NCBI RefSeq assembly: GCF_032598905.1
Contig: NZ_CP122458.1
Span: 4,799,001 to 4,863,000, forward strand
Source: Streptomyces sp. 11x1
GTDB lineage: Bacteria > Actinomycetota > Actinomycetes > Streptomycetales > Streptomycetaceae
Direction of reading: 5' to 3'
DNA: 64,000 nt
Shown here: piece by piece, positions 49,748-58,239 of the stretch
Numbering within the stretch: position 1 is the first letter of the stretch
Layout: the number at the start of each line of letters is the position of its first letter
The notes under the pieces: model-generated
Database searches by the model: none
Told to the model about the DNA's origin: nothing
What the model saw: only the letters and a program-made list of their open reading frames with translations
Made by a program: the position numbers and the translations under genes

Positions 49748-51166
49748 TCAGTCGGCGATCGTGGAGCCCAGGCCGCGGTGGCCACCGGTGAGGTTCAGCT
49801 TGTCCGCACAGACGTGGAAGGCGCCGGTGACCGTGATGCCCGCGGCGGCGCCGCGCGCGTTCCAGGTGCAGCCCCAGCCGTTCTCGCCCGGGACACCGAC
49901 GGTGAGATCGGCGCGGCCGTCGCGGTCGTGGTCGGTCAGGTGCACGGCGGTGCCCCAGGCGTCGGCGTTCTCGGCGACACCGGACACCCCCTCACTGTCC
50001 TGGTGGTAGGAGCGCGCGCCACTGCCGGTGAGGCCGTTCGCGGAGCCGAACAGCACGGTGACGGCGCCGGCCAGGTCCCGGCCGGACAGCGCCTCGCCGG
50101 GGACGCCCACGGCGATGTCGGCGCGGCCGTCGCCGTTGACGTCACCCGCGCTGAGCGCGGACCCGAACTCGTCGCCGTCCTCGCCGGCTCCCGGCACTGC
50201 GGCGGTGTCCTGGTTGATACGGGTGGGCCGCTGCCCGGGGTCGATCCCTGCTGGGCCCCCGTACCAGACCGAGACCTCACCCCCGACGTGACCACCCGGC
50301 TTCTCGGCGGTCGGGGTGTCGGTGTCGCCGAGGACGAGGTCGCCGTACCCGTCGCCGTCGACGTCGCCCGTCGCACCGGTGGTGCCGTCGGCGCCGCCGA
50401 GTTCCGTGCGTACGTACCGGCCTTGCTTCCAGTCGTCGATGTAGACCATGCCGCCCGGGTCGTCGCCGTACCGGCCCGGGAGCATGATGCGCTCAAGCGC
50501 CGCGTCACCGTCGACGTTCCCGAACAGGACACCTCGGGTGGTGCCGAGCAACCCGTCCTGTGTGCTGTCGGCGGCGTCGCCGGCACGGGTGAACGGGCCC
50601 CGGAAGTGGGTGGCGCCGCAGTAGGAGCCCACCGTGACGTCGGCGGCGCCGTCACCGTCGCCGGCGGCCAGCGCGAGGCCGAAACCACAGCCGGTGTCGG
50701 GCAGGTCGCCCGGGTCGAGGGTCACGCCGGAGCCGAGCCCGGAGGCACCGCCCCAGATCACGGTCACCAGCCCTGCGTCCTTCTCGGTGCCGATGTCCTC
50801 GCGCTCCGCACCGACCAGAAGGTCCGCGTAGCCGTCCCCGTCGAGGTCCGCGGCGGCGAGGGTGTCCGCGAACATGTCGCCGTTCTCGGGCGCGCCCGGA
50901 ACGCCGGTGCTCGCCTGCGTGATCACCTGCCGGTTGTCGGCCTTGACTCCGTCGGCCGAGCCGTAGAACACGACGACGGCTCCGGCGGCGCTCTTGCCCG
51001 AGACGGTGGCGGACGGGTCGGCGACGGCCAGGTCACGGTATCCGTCGCCGTTGAAGTCGTCGTGATACGTCGACGCGGTGGCGGTGGCCGGGCCCGCGGT
51101 CACCAGCGTCGCGGCGCCCATCACGACGACAGTGGCGGTGAGCAGCACGGAGGATCGTGCGCGCAC
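49748..51166 (-). CDS. FG-GAP repeat secreted protein
   Basis: A 472-residue exported protein from GTG 51166 (AAGGAG upstream). Signal peptide residues 1-30 (VLLTATVVVMGAATLVTAGP). Repeats: DFNGDGYRDLAV, DLDGDGYADLLV, DVDGDGYGDLVL, DVNGDGRADIAV and DHDRDGRADLTV. A Cys pair (DTGCGFGLAL, GSYCGATHF) and a second one near the end (GWGCTWNA, HVCADKLN) suggest disulfides. It resembles the left-hand cluster proteins. A longer open frame upstream is read-through into the next gene, not part of it. Confidence 0.9.
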   Translation of the reverse strand: MRARSSVLLTATVVVMGAATLVTAGPATATASTYHDDFNGDGYRDLAVADPSATVSGKSAAGAVVVFYGSADGVKADNRQVITQASTGVPGAPENGDMFADTLAAADLDGDGYADLLVGAEREDIGTEKDAGLVTVIWGGASGLGSGVTLDPGDLPDTGCGFGLALAAGDGDGAADVTVGSYCGATHFRGPFTRAGDAADSTQDGLLGTTRGVLFGNVDGDAALERIMLPGRYGDDPGGMVYIDDWKQGRYVRTELGGADGTTGATGDVDGDGYGDLVLGDTDTPTAEKPGGHVGGEVSVWYGGPAGIDPGQRPTRINQDTAAVPGAGEDGDEFGSALSAGDVNGDGRADIAVGVPGEALSGRDLAGAVTVLFGSANGLTGSGARSYHQDSEGVSGVAENADAWGTAVHLTDHDRDGRADLTVGVPGENGWGCTWNARGAAAGITVTGAFHVCADKLNLTGGHRGLGSTIAD

Positions 51167-51242
51167 GAGCGGCTCCTTCGGATTTCGGATGCGGAGACAG
51201 GCCCGCCCGTGAGCAGGCGGGCTGTCGAGGAGTGGAGGGGGG

Positions 51243-52697
51243 TCAGTCGGCGAAGTTGTGGCCGAACTGCGGGGACCCGCTGGCCGAGATGCCGACGGTG
51301 GAGGTGTAGATGCCGCTGGAGGCGGACAGGGTGCCGTCGGCGCCGGAGCGCAGGGCGTAGACGGCGCCGTTGCCGGCGTTCTCGCCCAACGCGCCGACGA
51401 CCACGTCCGCGCGACCGTCGCCGTCGAGGTCGGTGAGGCGGACGTCGGAGCCGAAGAGGTCGTTCGTCTCGTTGGAGTTGGGTACGCCCGGGGTGTCCTG
51501 GCTGAGGAACCTCGCGCCCTGGCCGGTGATGCCGGAACCGTCGGCAGCGCCGTACAGGACGGTGACCGCGCCGGTGTCGGCGACGCCCGCGAGGTTCTCG
51601 CCCGGGGCACCGACGACCAGGTCGAGGTGGCCGTCGCCGTTGACGTCGCCGAGGTCGATCTCGTCGGCGAAGGAGTCGCCGGACTCGCTCGCGCCCGGGA
51701 CACCCGCGCTGTCCTGGGTGAACGTCTGCGTGTCGCCGAAGGCCGGGCCGTCGGCGGTGCCGTGCACGATGTGCGCCGTGCCTCCCTTGTTGGCGCCCGC
51801 GACACCCTCGTCCCAGCGGATGCCGATGACGATGTCGCCGTAGCCGTCCTCGTCGGTGTCACCGATGTCGGTGATGATGCCGGCCGGCAGCCTCTGGGCG
51901 CCGTTTCCGGTGGCGCCGTTCGCGCCGCCGGGGAGCCAGTAGTTGGCGTTGTAGTCGTCGTCGGTGGCGTAACCGTTGACGATCAGATCGTCGGTGCCGT
52001 CGCCGTCGATGTCGCCGGAGTGCAGGTTCAGCGGGCCGCCGCCGTCGGCAGCACCGGCGTAGATGGGTGCCTGAGCGGTGTAGCGCCCGCCCGTGGTGCC
52101 CTTGGTGCGGCCGAAGCCGCCACGGTGGACGTCGACGGTCGAGCCACTGGAGCCGAGGGCGATGTCGTCCTTGCCGTCGCCGTCGAAGTCGCCGGCCTCC
52201 AGCGTGCGGCCGACGAGGTCGTGCTTGGTCGGACGCGGGTCGGTGAGGGTGGTGCCGCCCTTCAGACCGCTCGCCGAACCCCAGAGGATCACCGCGGTGC
52301 CGCCGTCGGTGTCCCCGCCGACGTCCTCGCCCGGGGCGCCCACGGCCAGGTCGTCGTAGCCGTCGCCGTCGAAGTCGCCGTACGCGGTGTCCGCTCCGAA
52401 GTAGTCGCCCTGCTCGGCGGTGCCCGGAACGCCGGAGGTGTTCTGGCTGATGGTGGCGTAGCGGTTGCCGGAGGCGCCACCGTAGACAACCGTGACCGTT
52501 CCTGCTCCGGCCCGGCCGTTCACGTAGGCGGGCCCGGCGGAGACGGCCACGTCACCGTAGCCGTCGGCGTTGAAGTCGGCCTGGGCGATGGCCGGGGTGT
52601 CGACCGCCGACGCCGTGCCCGTGGCGGTCACTGCCAGTCCGCCCGTGAGGGCGGCGACCGTGGCCACGGCCAGAGCGGTACGGGTGCGTCTGTGCAT
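51243..52697 (-). CDS. FG-GAP repeat secreted protein
   Basis: A 484-residue exported protein from ATG 52697 (CAGGAG upstream). Signal peptide about 1-33 (LAVATVAALTGGLAVTATGT, cleavage after ASA). Repeats: DFNADGYGDVAV, DFDGDGYDDLAV, DIDGDGTDDLIV, DVNGDGHLDLVV and DLDGDGRADVVV. It is the closest relative of the truncated gene at 1-993, yet lies 50 kb away on the opposite strand across the tRNA-Gly islands. It is 76 bp upstream of the next paralogue and probably co-transcribed. Confidence 0.92.
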   Translation of the reverse strand: MHRRTRTALAVATVAALTGGLAVTATGTASAVDTPAIAQADFNADGYGDVAVSAGPAYVNGRAGAGTVTVVYGGASGNRYATISQNTSGVPGTAEQGDYFGADTAYGDFDGDGYDDLAVGAPGEDVGGDTDGGTAVILWGSASGLKGGTTLTDPRPTKHDLVGRTLEAGDFDGDGKDDIALGSSGSTVDVHRGGFGRTKGTTGGRYTAQAPIYAGAADGGGPLNLHSGDIDGDGTDDLIVNGYATDDDYNANYWLPGGANGATGNGAQRLPAGIITDIGDTDEDGYGDIVIGIRWDEGVAGANKGGTAHIVHGTADGPAFGDTQTFTQDSAGVPGASESGDSFADEIDLGDVNGDGHLDLVVGAPGENLAGVADTGAVTVLYGAADGSGITGQGARFLSQDTPGVPNSNETNDLFGSDVRLTDLDGDGRADVVVGALGENAGNGAVYALRSGADGTLSASSGIYTSTVGISASGSPQFGHNFAD

Positions 52698-52895
52698 GTG
52701 GGTTCTCCTGGGCAGGTGGGAATGGCTGGCGGGTGTCACGGTCGATGAAGCGACACACCGTCCACATATGCCTGGAATTTCCCTGGGCTTTGCGAACAGT
52801 TGGCGCTCAAGAGACTCGCGGTGGAGGGCGGAGGGTTGCACGTGAATTTCTGGAACCTGCGGGGTCCAAAGGAGCGGGCAGCAGTGCGATGCGGG

Positions 52896-53252
52896 TCAGC
52901 CGAACTGCCGCGACTGCGCGGTGGACGGGCCCGTCCACGGCCCGGTCCGCCGTCCGAACCAGTCCGAGAGGGCCGCGCCACCCTGCAGTCCCAGGCTCAG
53001 GAACACCAGGTGGGGTGAGGTCGCGGACAGCAGGAGGTCGGCGGCCTCACGCGGCATGGCCGCCAGGTCGGCCACCGCGGGCACCACGCCGCCCCCGTAC
53101 AGCACGAGCACGGCGACTCCCTGCACCCGGGTCCGTGCCGGGGACCACCGTGTGCGCGCCCTCCTCGGTGCCCAGCCGCGGAGCATGGCGATACCGAGAG
53201 GCAGTAGCACCGCCGTGAACAGGCCGATCCAGCACCACAGGAAAACCGTCAC
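52896..53252 (-). CDS. Small multi-helix membrane protein
   Basis: A 118-residue protein with three helices: FLWCWIGLFTAVLLPLGIAM, GVAVLVLYGGGVVPAVADLA and SPHLVFLSLGLQGGAALSDW. GTG 53252 follows GGGAG. No family is recognised. The adjacent 280 bp up to the IS element contain no gene. Confidence 0.68.
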   Translation of the reverse strand: MTVFLWCWIGLFTAVLLPLGIAMLRGWAPRRARTRWSPARTRVQGVAVLVLYGGGVVPAVADLAAMPREAADLLLSATSPHLVFLSLGLQGGAALSDWFGRRTGPWTGPSTAQSRQFG

Positions 53253-53630
53253 GTCCCGCTCCCAGTCCTCGCTTCTCCGGCGCGAAGTCTGCCCCCACGC
53301 GCGGTCCGCCGTCACTGCCGGAATCCGGAAGCCTTCGAGCGGCGGAACTGCGCGATTACCGCTGTCCGCCGCCGCCACGACTCGCCCGGTCGTTCCTCGC
53401 CTGGTCATGCGAGGAACGGCCCGGCGTGACGCGCCCGGCTCGGATGGCGTCCCGCCGAGTGCCCGCCGAGTGGTGTAGCCGATCAAGCTGACGGAATCCC
53501 CGGGTCGGGCCCGAAGCGCCCTCGCCTGAGTGGACGTCAAGTCCGATCTTCCCTGGTTCGTGATCGCTCTATCGAGGTACTGATCGGCGTGCAGGCCGCC
53601 TACTGGGCATGCCCATGCCGAGATGCGAGC

Positions 53631-54484
53631 ATGGGGCGAGAGACGTATCCCAGCGACTTGTCGGACGAGCAGTGGTCGTTGATCGAGCCGATGATCACGG
53701 CCTGGAAACAGGACCAGGTGGCACGGTCGGCGACCGGGGGTCCCGGATCCTGCGATCTGCGGGAGGTCGTGCACGCGATCTTCTACCAGAACCGGACGGG
53801 CTGCCAGTGGCGCTGCCTCCCGCATGATCTGCCGTCCTGGTCGGCGGTGTTCTACTACTTCGGCCTGTGGCGCCAGGACGGGCTCGACCAGCGGATTCAG
53901 GAACTCCTGCACTGCCAGGTGCGGGAGAGAGCCCGGCGATCAGAGGACCCGTCCCTCGTGATCATCGACACCCAGTCCGTGCGCGCGGCCGCCGGTGTCC
54001 CGAGACCACGACGGGGCTGGACGTCAACAAGAAGGTGTCAGGGCGCAAGCGGGGACTGGCCGTGGATGTTCTGGGGCTGGTCATCGGTGTCGTGGTGCCG
54101 GCCGCCTGCGCCCATGACAACGCCGTCGGCACCGCCCTGCTCGACCAGGCCGCCGAACGGTGCGGGATGCGCCTGGAGAAGGCCCTGGTGGACCAGGGCT
54201 TCAAGGACGAAGTCGTCATCCATGGCGTGTTGTCGGACATCGACGTCGAGGTCGTCCGCAGCAACCCCGACGACCAGGACAAAAGCTTCGCTCCGCAGCC
54301 GAAAAGGTGGATCGTGGAGCAGGTCAACGGCACGTTGATGCTGCACCGGCGCCTGGCCCGTGAGTACGACCACCGGCCCGCCCCCTCCGCCTCACGCGTC
54401 TGCCGGGCGTCCATCGCGAACATGACTCGCCGCCTCACCGCACCGAGTCCGTCCTGGCGCGACACCCTCGGGCTGGCCGCATGA
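53631..54484 (+). CDS. IS5-family-like transposase, interrupted by a -1 frameshift
   Basis: The first frame (53631 to about 54001) gives YPSDLSDEQWSLIEPMI, FYQNRTGCQWRCLPHDLPSW and VIIDTQSVRAAAGVP, with the first catalytic Asp in IDTQS. The second frame continues ETTTGLDVNKKVSGRKRGLA, VDVLGL, ALVDQGFKDEV and WIVEQVNGTLMLHRRL, with the DDE glutamate near VEQVNG. The switch at GTCCCGAG fits loss of one C. No A-rich slippery site is present, so programmed frameshifting is less likely than a mutation or read error. Confidence 0.85.
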
Positions 54485-54879
54485 ACATCACTGAGCCCCT
54501 GGCCGATCTCCAGGCACAGCACGATGAGACCACCGTCCGGGCCGGTGAACTACGCGGCCAGATCGAGCACTTGACCGCCACCCTGGCCGAGACCGAAGCA
54601 CGACTGGCGGACCGGGCCATCACCCGGAAGGTCATCGCCGAACTCGCACCGGCAAGAGAAGACTCCGAACCGCCCGAGACGAATACCGCCTACCAGGCCA
54701 TCGTGAACGCCTTCAATCAGTACCCCGACCAGGAGTTCCGAGCTCGCGAGCTGCACGAACTCCTCGGCATGCCCACTGACGAGGTCGCCGTCAACGTCAC
54801 CCGCGCCCGCCTCGGACGCCTCACCCGCCAAGGCTTCCTCGCCCAACCCGGACGAGGCCGCCACCAGAAACGGACTTAG
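54481..54879 (+). CDS. IS-linked accessory protein (coiled coil plus winged helix)
   Basis: A 132-residue protein. Residues 1-50 form a coiled coil (LADLQAQHDETTVRAGELRG, LTATLAETEARLADR). Residues 70-130 look like a winged helix (AYQAIVNAFNQYPDQEFRAR, ELHELLGMPTDEVAVNVTRA, RLGRLTRQGFLAQPGRGRHQ). The ATG overlaps the transposase stop (ATGA) and the gene ends inside the right IS end, so it belongs to the element. It may regulate or assist transposition. Confidence 0.8.
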   Translation: MNITEPLADLQAQHDETTVRAGELRGQIEHLTATLAETEARLADRAITRKVIAELAPAREDSEPPETNTAYQAIVNAFNQYPDQEFRARELHELLGMPTDEVAVNVTRARLGRLTRQGFLAQPGRGRHQKRT

Positions 54880-54973
54880 CGTCCACTGAGAGCGGACAAC
54901 CACGGTCGACAACGGTGTGTCAAGCCCTCACGCCAGCAGCGACCCAGCGGATCTGCCCAGCGCAGGGCGTGCA

Positions 54974-54999
54974 GGGGAGGCGCTTGACAGCGCCTCCCC
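54974..54999. terminator. Hairpin after the IS element
   Basis: Ten-bp perfect arms GGGGAGGCGC/GCGCCTCCCC with a 6-nt loop, between the IS and the convergent ABM-SnoaL gene. Confidence 0.82.
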
Positions 55000-55099
55000 T
55001 ACCGAAGCCGGGAGCGCACGTCCGTTTGGTCCTCGTCGCCGCTCCAGGCGAACGCCCGGTCAGGGACCTGGGGTTGCTTGATGAGGCCCGGGCGGGATC

Positions 55100-55795
55100 T
55101 CAGGCCTCGATGGCGCCCAACTGCCGCAGCAGACCGAGGTCGTCGGTGTTCCACCAGCTTTCCGCGATCCTGCCTCCCTGGCAGCGGAACGTCGCGTGAC
55201 CAGTGGTCGAGAACTCCCGGCCGGTGGCTTCCATGCCCAGGAACTCACCCGTATGACGGCCCTTGAAGGAGAACTGCGCGCTCACCAGGTCGCCCTCCGC
55301 GATCAGGTTCTCGATCGTGACCACCGGTTCAAGTGCGGCGTGAAGCTTCCGGTTCGCCGCCTTGGACTCCTCGAGCCCGACGACGCCCGTCGGCAGGGTG
55401 GGATCGTGCTCCTGGTAGTCGGGTGTGCAGAGCGTGTCCTCCGCGTCGAAGTTCCTCTTGTTGGCCACTTCCTCGAAGAAGTTGCGAACCACGATCTTGT
55501 TCAACTGCTCGTCCCGGAGGACGTCGAGGTCCGTGAACGTGGGCTCCTGGTCGCAGGCCGCCACCATCTCCTGGAAGATCCGGTCCGTCTCCGGCAGCCG
55601 TGAGTTCTTCATCGCCTCCTCGTACGAGGGGAACTCCACGATCTCCACAACGTGCGTGGAGTCGGTGCGGTCCCGGCCGACGATCGAATGGGTGGCTGTC
55701 CGTTTGCCCTGGGTTGCTTCGACCCAGCTGTCCATCAGCCTGTTCAACTCATCGATCCTGCTGGTCCTGCAGTCGATGACCTGGACGAATGTCAT
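55100..55795 (-). CDS. ABM-like/SnoaL-like ester cyclase fusion protein
   Basis: A 231-residue protein of two modules. Residues 1-95 resemble an antibiotic-biosynthesis-monooxygenase ferredoxin-like fold (MTFVQVIDCRTSRIDELNRL, HVVEIVEFPSYEEAMKNS). Residues 100-231 are a SnoaL-type ester cyclase/NTF2 fold (VVRNFFEEVANKRNFDAEDT, YQEHDPTLPTGVVGLEESKA, RHTGEFLGMEATGREFSTTG, HATFRCQGGRIAESWWNTDD). The fusion suggests handling of one small hydrophobic substrate. It is transcribed alone. No biosynthetic cluster is nearby. Confidence 0.85.
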   Translation of the reverse strand: MTFVQVIDCRTSRIDELNRLMDSWVEATQGKRTATHSIVGRDRTDSTHVVEIVEFPSYEEAMKNSRLPETDRIFQEMVAACDQEPTFTDLDVLRDEQLNKIVVRNFFEEVANKRNFDAEDTLCTPDYQEHDPTLPTGVVGLEESKAANRKLHAALEPVVTIENLIAEGDLVSAQFSFKGRHTGEFLGMEATGREFSTTGHATFRCQGGRIAESWWNTDDLGLLRQLGAIEA

Positions 55796-55970
55796 GGCGC
55801 CTCCTGCAGAGTGAGAGCGCTGGGGATGACTTCAGGATATGCGCGATCTGCCCGTTTCGTCTCGACGGGATCGCTTCCCGTGCACCAGGCCTCCATGGCC
55901 GCTCGGCCGGCCGACGGCGTCCCTCGGCCGGGGTCGGCACGACGGAAGAGCAAACGGCCGCAGTGGCTCC

Positions 55971-56006
55971 CTGAATGCTCGGTTTCGAATCTCGTCACCC
56001 TCTCGT
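55971..56006 (+). other. Possible degenerate fifth attachment core
   Basis: Twenty-seven of 36 bases match the 3' part of the tRNA-Gly core without gaps; the longest run is TCTCGTCACCC. No CGTGCC arm module was found near it. It lies in a 286-bp gap with no gene. Confidence 0.38.
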
Positions 56007-56081
56007 GAGGAGAACATCCGGTTCAGAGGGCCGGAGGTGTGTCATGCGGAGGAGAAGGGGGCCCACGACCGGCACGCGCCC

Positions 56082-56375
56082 TCAGCGCTTGCTGCGCAGC
56101 TCCCGGTCGATGTCCTCCTCGGTGATGGGCCGCCGGAAGTACGCCTGCCACGCGTCGAGAAGCAGGAACACGCCCCACCCGCCCAGGACCCAGCCCGGCC
56201 AGAAGTACCCTGCACCCGTCAGTGCCCACACCACGATCAGGAATGCGTTGATCACGACATAGGCCACGAAGTCGGCGCGGAGTTTGCGCTTCTTCTCAAG
56301 CCGCTTGTGGGCCCACTCCCTGTCCGGCGTCGTCCGTGGCGAGTGCGAATCGTCCGCGCCCAGGGGATCCACCAT
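56082..56375 (-). CDS. 2TM domain protein
   Basis: A 97-residue protein. A charged start leads to EWAHKRLEKKRKLRADFVAY and the pair of helices VVINAFLIVVWALTGAGYFW / PGWVLGGWGVFLLLDAWQAY, then a charged tail (EDIDRELRSK). This is the 2TM motif found alone or attached to histidine kinases. ATG 56375 is preferred because GAGGAGG precedes it. Function unknown. Confidence 0.87.
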   Translation of the reverse strand: MVDPLGADDSHSPRTTPDREWAHKRLEKKRKLRADFVAYVVINAFLIVVWALTGAGYFWPGWVLGGWGVFLLLDAWQAYFRRPITEEDIDRELRSKR

Positions 56376-56449
56376 GATCGCCACCTCCTCGGTTCGCTGG
56401 GGCTGCCCCGCCCCTTCCCATGATCCTCCGCACCGGCTGGGCACGCCTC

Positions 56450-57030
56450 TCAAAAGCGGCTCAGATGCCGCGAACCGGGCCGCTCCAGCAGCGGGTTCGG
56501 TTCATGAGCCGACCGAGCCCGCCCGGCCACCACCAGGGACAGAGGGAGGAACGAGGCCGCGTAGCGGTCGGCCGACCGCACGATCGGTGCGGACTCGGCC
56601 CCGGCCTGCCGGGGCGGACGATTCCGGCGTAGGTGCTGTCCTGCTCGGTGACGGTGGCACGCAGTTCGAAGGCGCCGCCCTCGTCGACCACACCACTGCG
56701 CACCCCTTCGCGCTGGGCCCGCTCGACCTGGAAGCACCGACTCGTCGAGGACGGCGGCGCTTTCCACGCGGACATCCACAGGCACGACGCCCCCGGGGCG
56801 GACGACGGGCAGGTCACCGACGGCGACCTTGCGGCGGCGGGCTGGGGCGCCGGTGGGCAGGCCGCCATCGAAGGGAGCCGTGGGGCTTCACCACGCGCCG
56901 ACGGGCCATCCGGGCACGAGCAGCACGAGAAACGATTCCGGGAAGCAGCCGCGAGTCCGGATCGGCCGACACGGAACCGGCGACGGCGGAAATCGACACC
57001 GTCCCAAACTCGTCCCCACTCGGGCGTCCG
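56450..57030 (-). pseudogene. P-type ATPase remnant
   Basis: Scattered over at least three frames are pieces that together follow an E1-E2 ATPase: VPVDVRVESAAVLDESVL in place of AVLDESxLTGE, then GVRSGVVDEGGAFELRATVT, EQDSTYAGIV, and APIVRSADRYAASFLPLSLV. The phosphorylation site and ATP-binding part are absent. It looks like a decayed heavy-metal ATPase gene. The remainder of 56376-57180 has no intact gene. Confidence 0.5.
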
Positions 57031-57183
57031 CCTCGGAACCGGCGCGACCAGGTCCGGCACCCTCGCGACCTCAGGCACAGCTGTCGCACCCCGGCCGGCA
57101 GCGGCTCGCGGCCCATTCCTCGCCCGACAGGCGTCCTTGGGCACCGTCACATCATCGGCCAGTCAGGCACACCTCGGAGAGAT

Positions 57184-57223
57184 GGTTGCATCGTCGAACC
57201 ATCTGGTTGTAGCGTCGAACCAT
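57184..57223. promoter_or_regulatory. Tandem operator-like repeats over the marR start
   Basis: GGTTGCATCGTCGAACCAT (57184-57202) and GGTTGTAGCGTCGAACCAT (57205-57223) are 21 bp apart, two helical turns. Each has GGTT/AACC ends. The second includes the ATG of the MarR gene, so binding would block initiation. Confidence 0.72.
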
Positions 57224-57665
57224 GCCGGAAGATGGTGGAGCAGCGGATCCCGCTCTGTTGCAGGACGCACTGCGGGGTTTCGTCCGTGCTTTCGGGCTGC
57301 ACCAGCCCGAAAGCACTCCGTGCGGTCAGGCGATCCCGGTCTCCGAGGCTCACGCCCTCGGCGAGCTTGCGCAGGAGGGCGAACTGCGGCAGGTGGAACT
57401 GGCCCGCCGGCTGCGCCTGCAGAAGAGCACCGTCAGCCGGCTCGTCGGGCAGCTGACCGTCCGCGGTTGGGTGGAACGCGCTCCCGCCCCCGACGACGGC
57501 CGCGGCGTCACCCTGCGCCTCACACCCTCCGGACAGACGGCCGCGTACCACCTCGCCGACGCGCGGCGGGAGAAGTTCGCCCGGCTGCTCGATGCGATCC
57601 CGCCCGACGAGCGAGCAGGCGTACTGCATGCCCTCGGAGTCCTGACGGAGGCACTGGATGAATAA
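57222..57665 (+). CDS. MarR-family regulator
   Basis: A 147-residue protein. The winged helix is ALGELAQEGELRQVELARRL, RLQKSTVSRLVGQLTVRGWV, ERAPAPDDGRGVTLRLTPSG (residues 45-110), with dimer helices at both ends. The repeats overlapping the start suggest autorepression and possibly a leaderless mRNA. Its stop overlaps the start of the next gene (ATGAATAA), so the two are co-translated. Confidence 0.92.
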   Translation: MPEDGGAADPALLQDALRGFVRAFGLHQPESTPCGQAIPVSEAHALGELAQEGELRQVELARRLRLQKSTVSRLVGQLTVRGWVERAPAPDDGRGVTLRLTPSGQTAAYHLADARREKFARLLDAIPPDERAGVLHALGVLTEALDE

Positions 57666-58185
57666 CGGCAAGCGCCGACTCTTGACGGCGGGCATCGCCG
57701 CAGGGGGTGTCGGCGCGGCGCTGGCCGCTCTCCTGCTGGTCGGCGACCCACAGCAGGAGAGCGGCGATCGGCGGACCGATCGGCAGGAGGCGGTCGCCGA
57801 ACGCGGCCGGACCGTGATGCCCTTCGACCTCGAAGCGACCACTCACCACTTCACCCCCAGCGAGACGGGCGGCGTCCAGGACGTCGTCGCCGACCGACCC
57901 GACGACACCGAGCAGGTCAACCTCATCCGCACTCACCTCCAGCAGGAGGCCGAAGCGTTCGGCCAGGGAGACTTCGGCGACCCCTCCCAGATCCACGGCG
58001 ACAGCATGCCGGGCCTGGCGGAACTGGAAGACGGCTACGAGCGCGTCGAGGTGCGCTACCGGGAACGGCCCGACGGCGCCACCCTCACCTACACCACCGA
58101 CGAGCCCACCCTGGTCGATGCCCTGCACGACTGGTTCGAAGCACAGCTCAGCGACCACGGCGACCACGCCGAAGCAGGACACTGA
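57658..58185 (+). CDS. Membrane-anchored protein co-transcribed with marR
   Basis: A 175-residue protein. The N-terminal helix (LLTAGIAAGGVGAALAALLL, residues 8-27) is followed by an acidic extracytoplasmic domain: FDLEATTHHFTPSETGGVQD, LIRTHLQQEAEAFGQGDFGD, IHGDSMPGLAELEDGYERVE and DALHDWFEAQLSDHGDHAEA. The MPGL...V(R)Y pattern occurs in small proteins often found with MarR genes in streptomycetes and sometimes mislabelled aspartate carbamoyltransferase. A metal role is conceivable from the many His/Asp residues. Confidence 0.78.
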   Translation: MNNGKRRLLTAGIAAGGVGAALAALLLVGDPQQESGDRRTDRQEAVAERGRTVMPFDLEATTHHFTPSETGGVQDVVADRPDDTEQVNLIRTHLQQEAEAFGQGDFGDPSQIHGDSMPGLAELEDGYERVEVRYRERPDGATLTYTTDEPTLVDALHDWFEAQLSDHGDHAEAGH

Positions 58186-58239
58186 CCGACGAAGCGATTG
58201 CGAGCGATGGGGTGAGTGTGCCGGACGTCGTCGCCGCGC

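Larger units (their letters stand above)
53530..54886 (+). mobile_element. IS5-family-like insertion sequence (1357 bp)
   Basis: The ends are imperfect inverted repeats: GTGGACGTCAAGTCCG on the left and its near-complement CGGACTTAGCGTCCAC on the right. TGA lies directly outside both ends (53527-53529 and 54887-54889), consistent with a 3-bp TNA-type target duplication known in part of the IS5 family. It holds a frameshifted transposase and a coupled accessory gene. Confidence 0.82.

Noticed and set aside
49748..51862. A 704-codon frame apparently joining two FG-GAP genes on the minus strand
   Set aside because: The first 230 codons are out of frame with the real upstream gene; the signal peptide and ribosome site at 51166 define the true start.
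53990..54005. Programmed -1 frameshift in the IS transposase
   Set aside because: No A-rich slippery heptamer or downstream stem is visible; a single lost C explains the break better.
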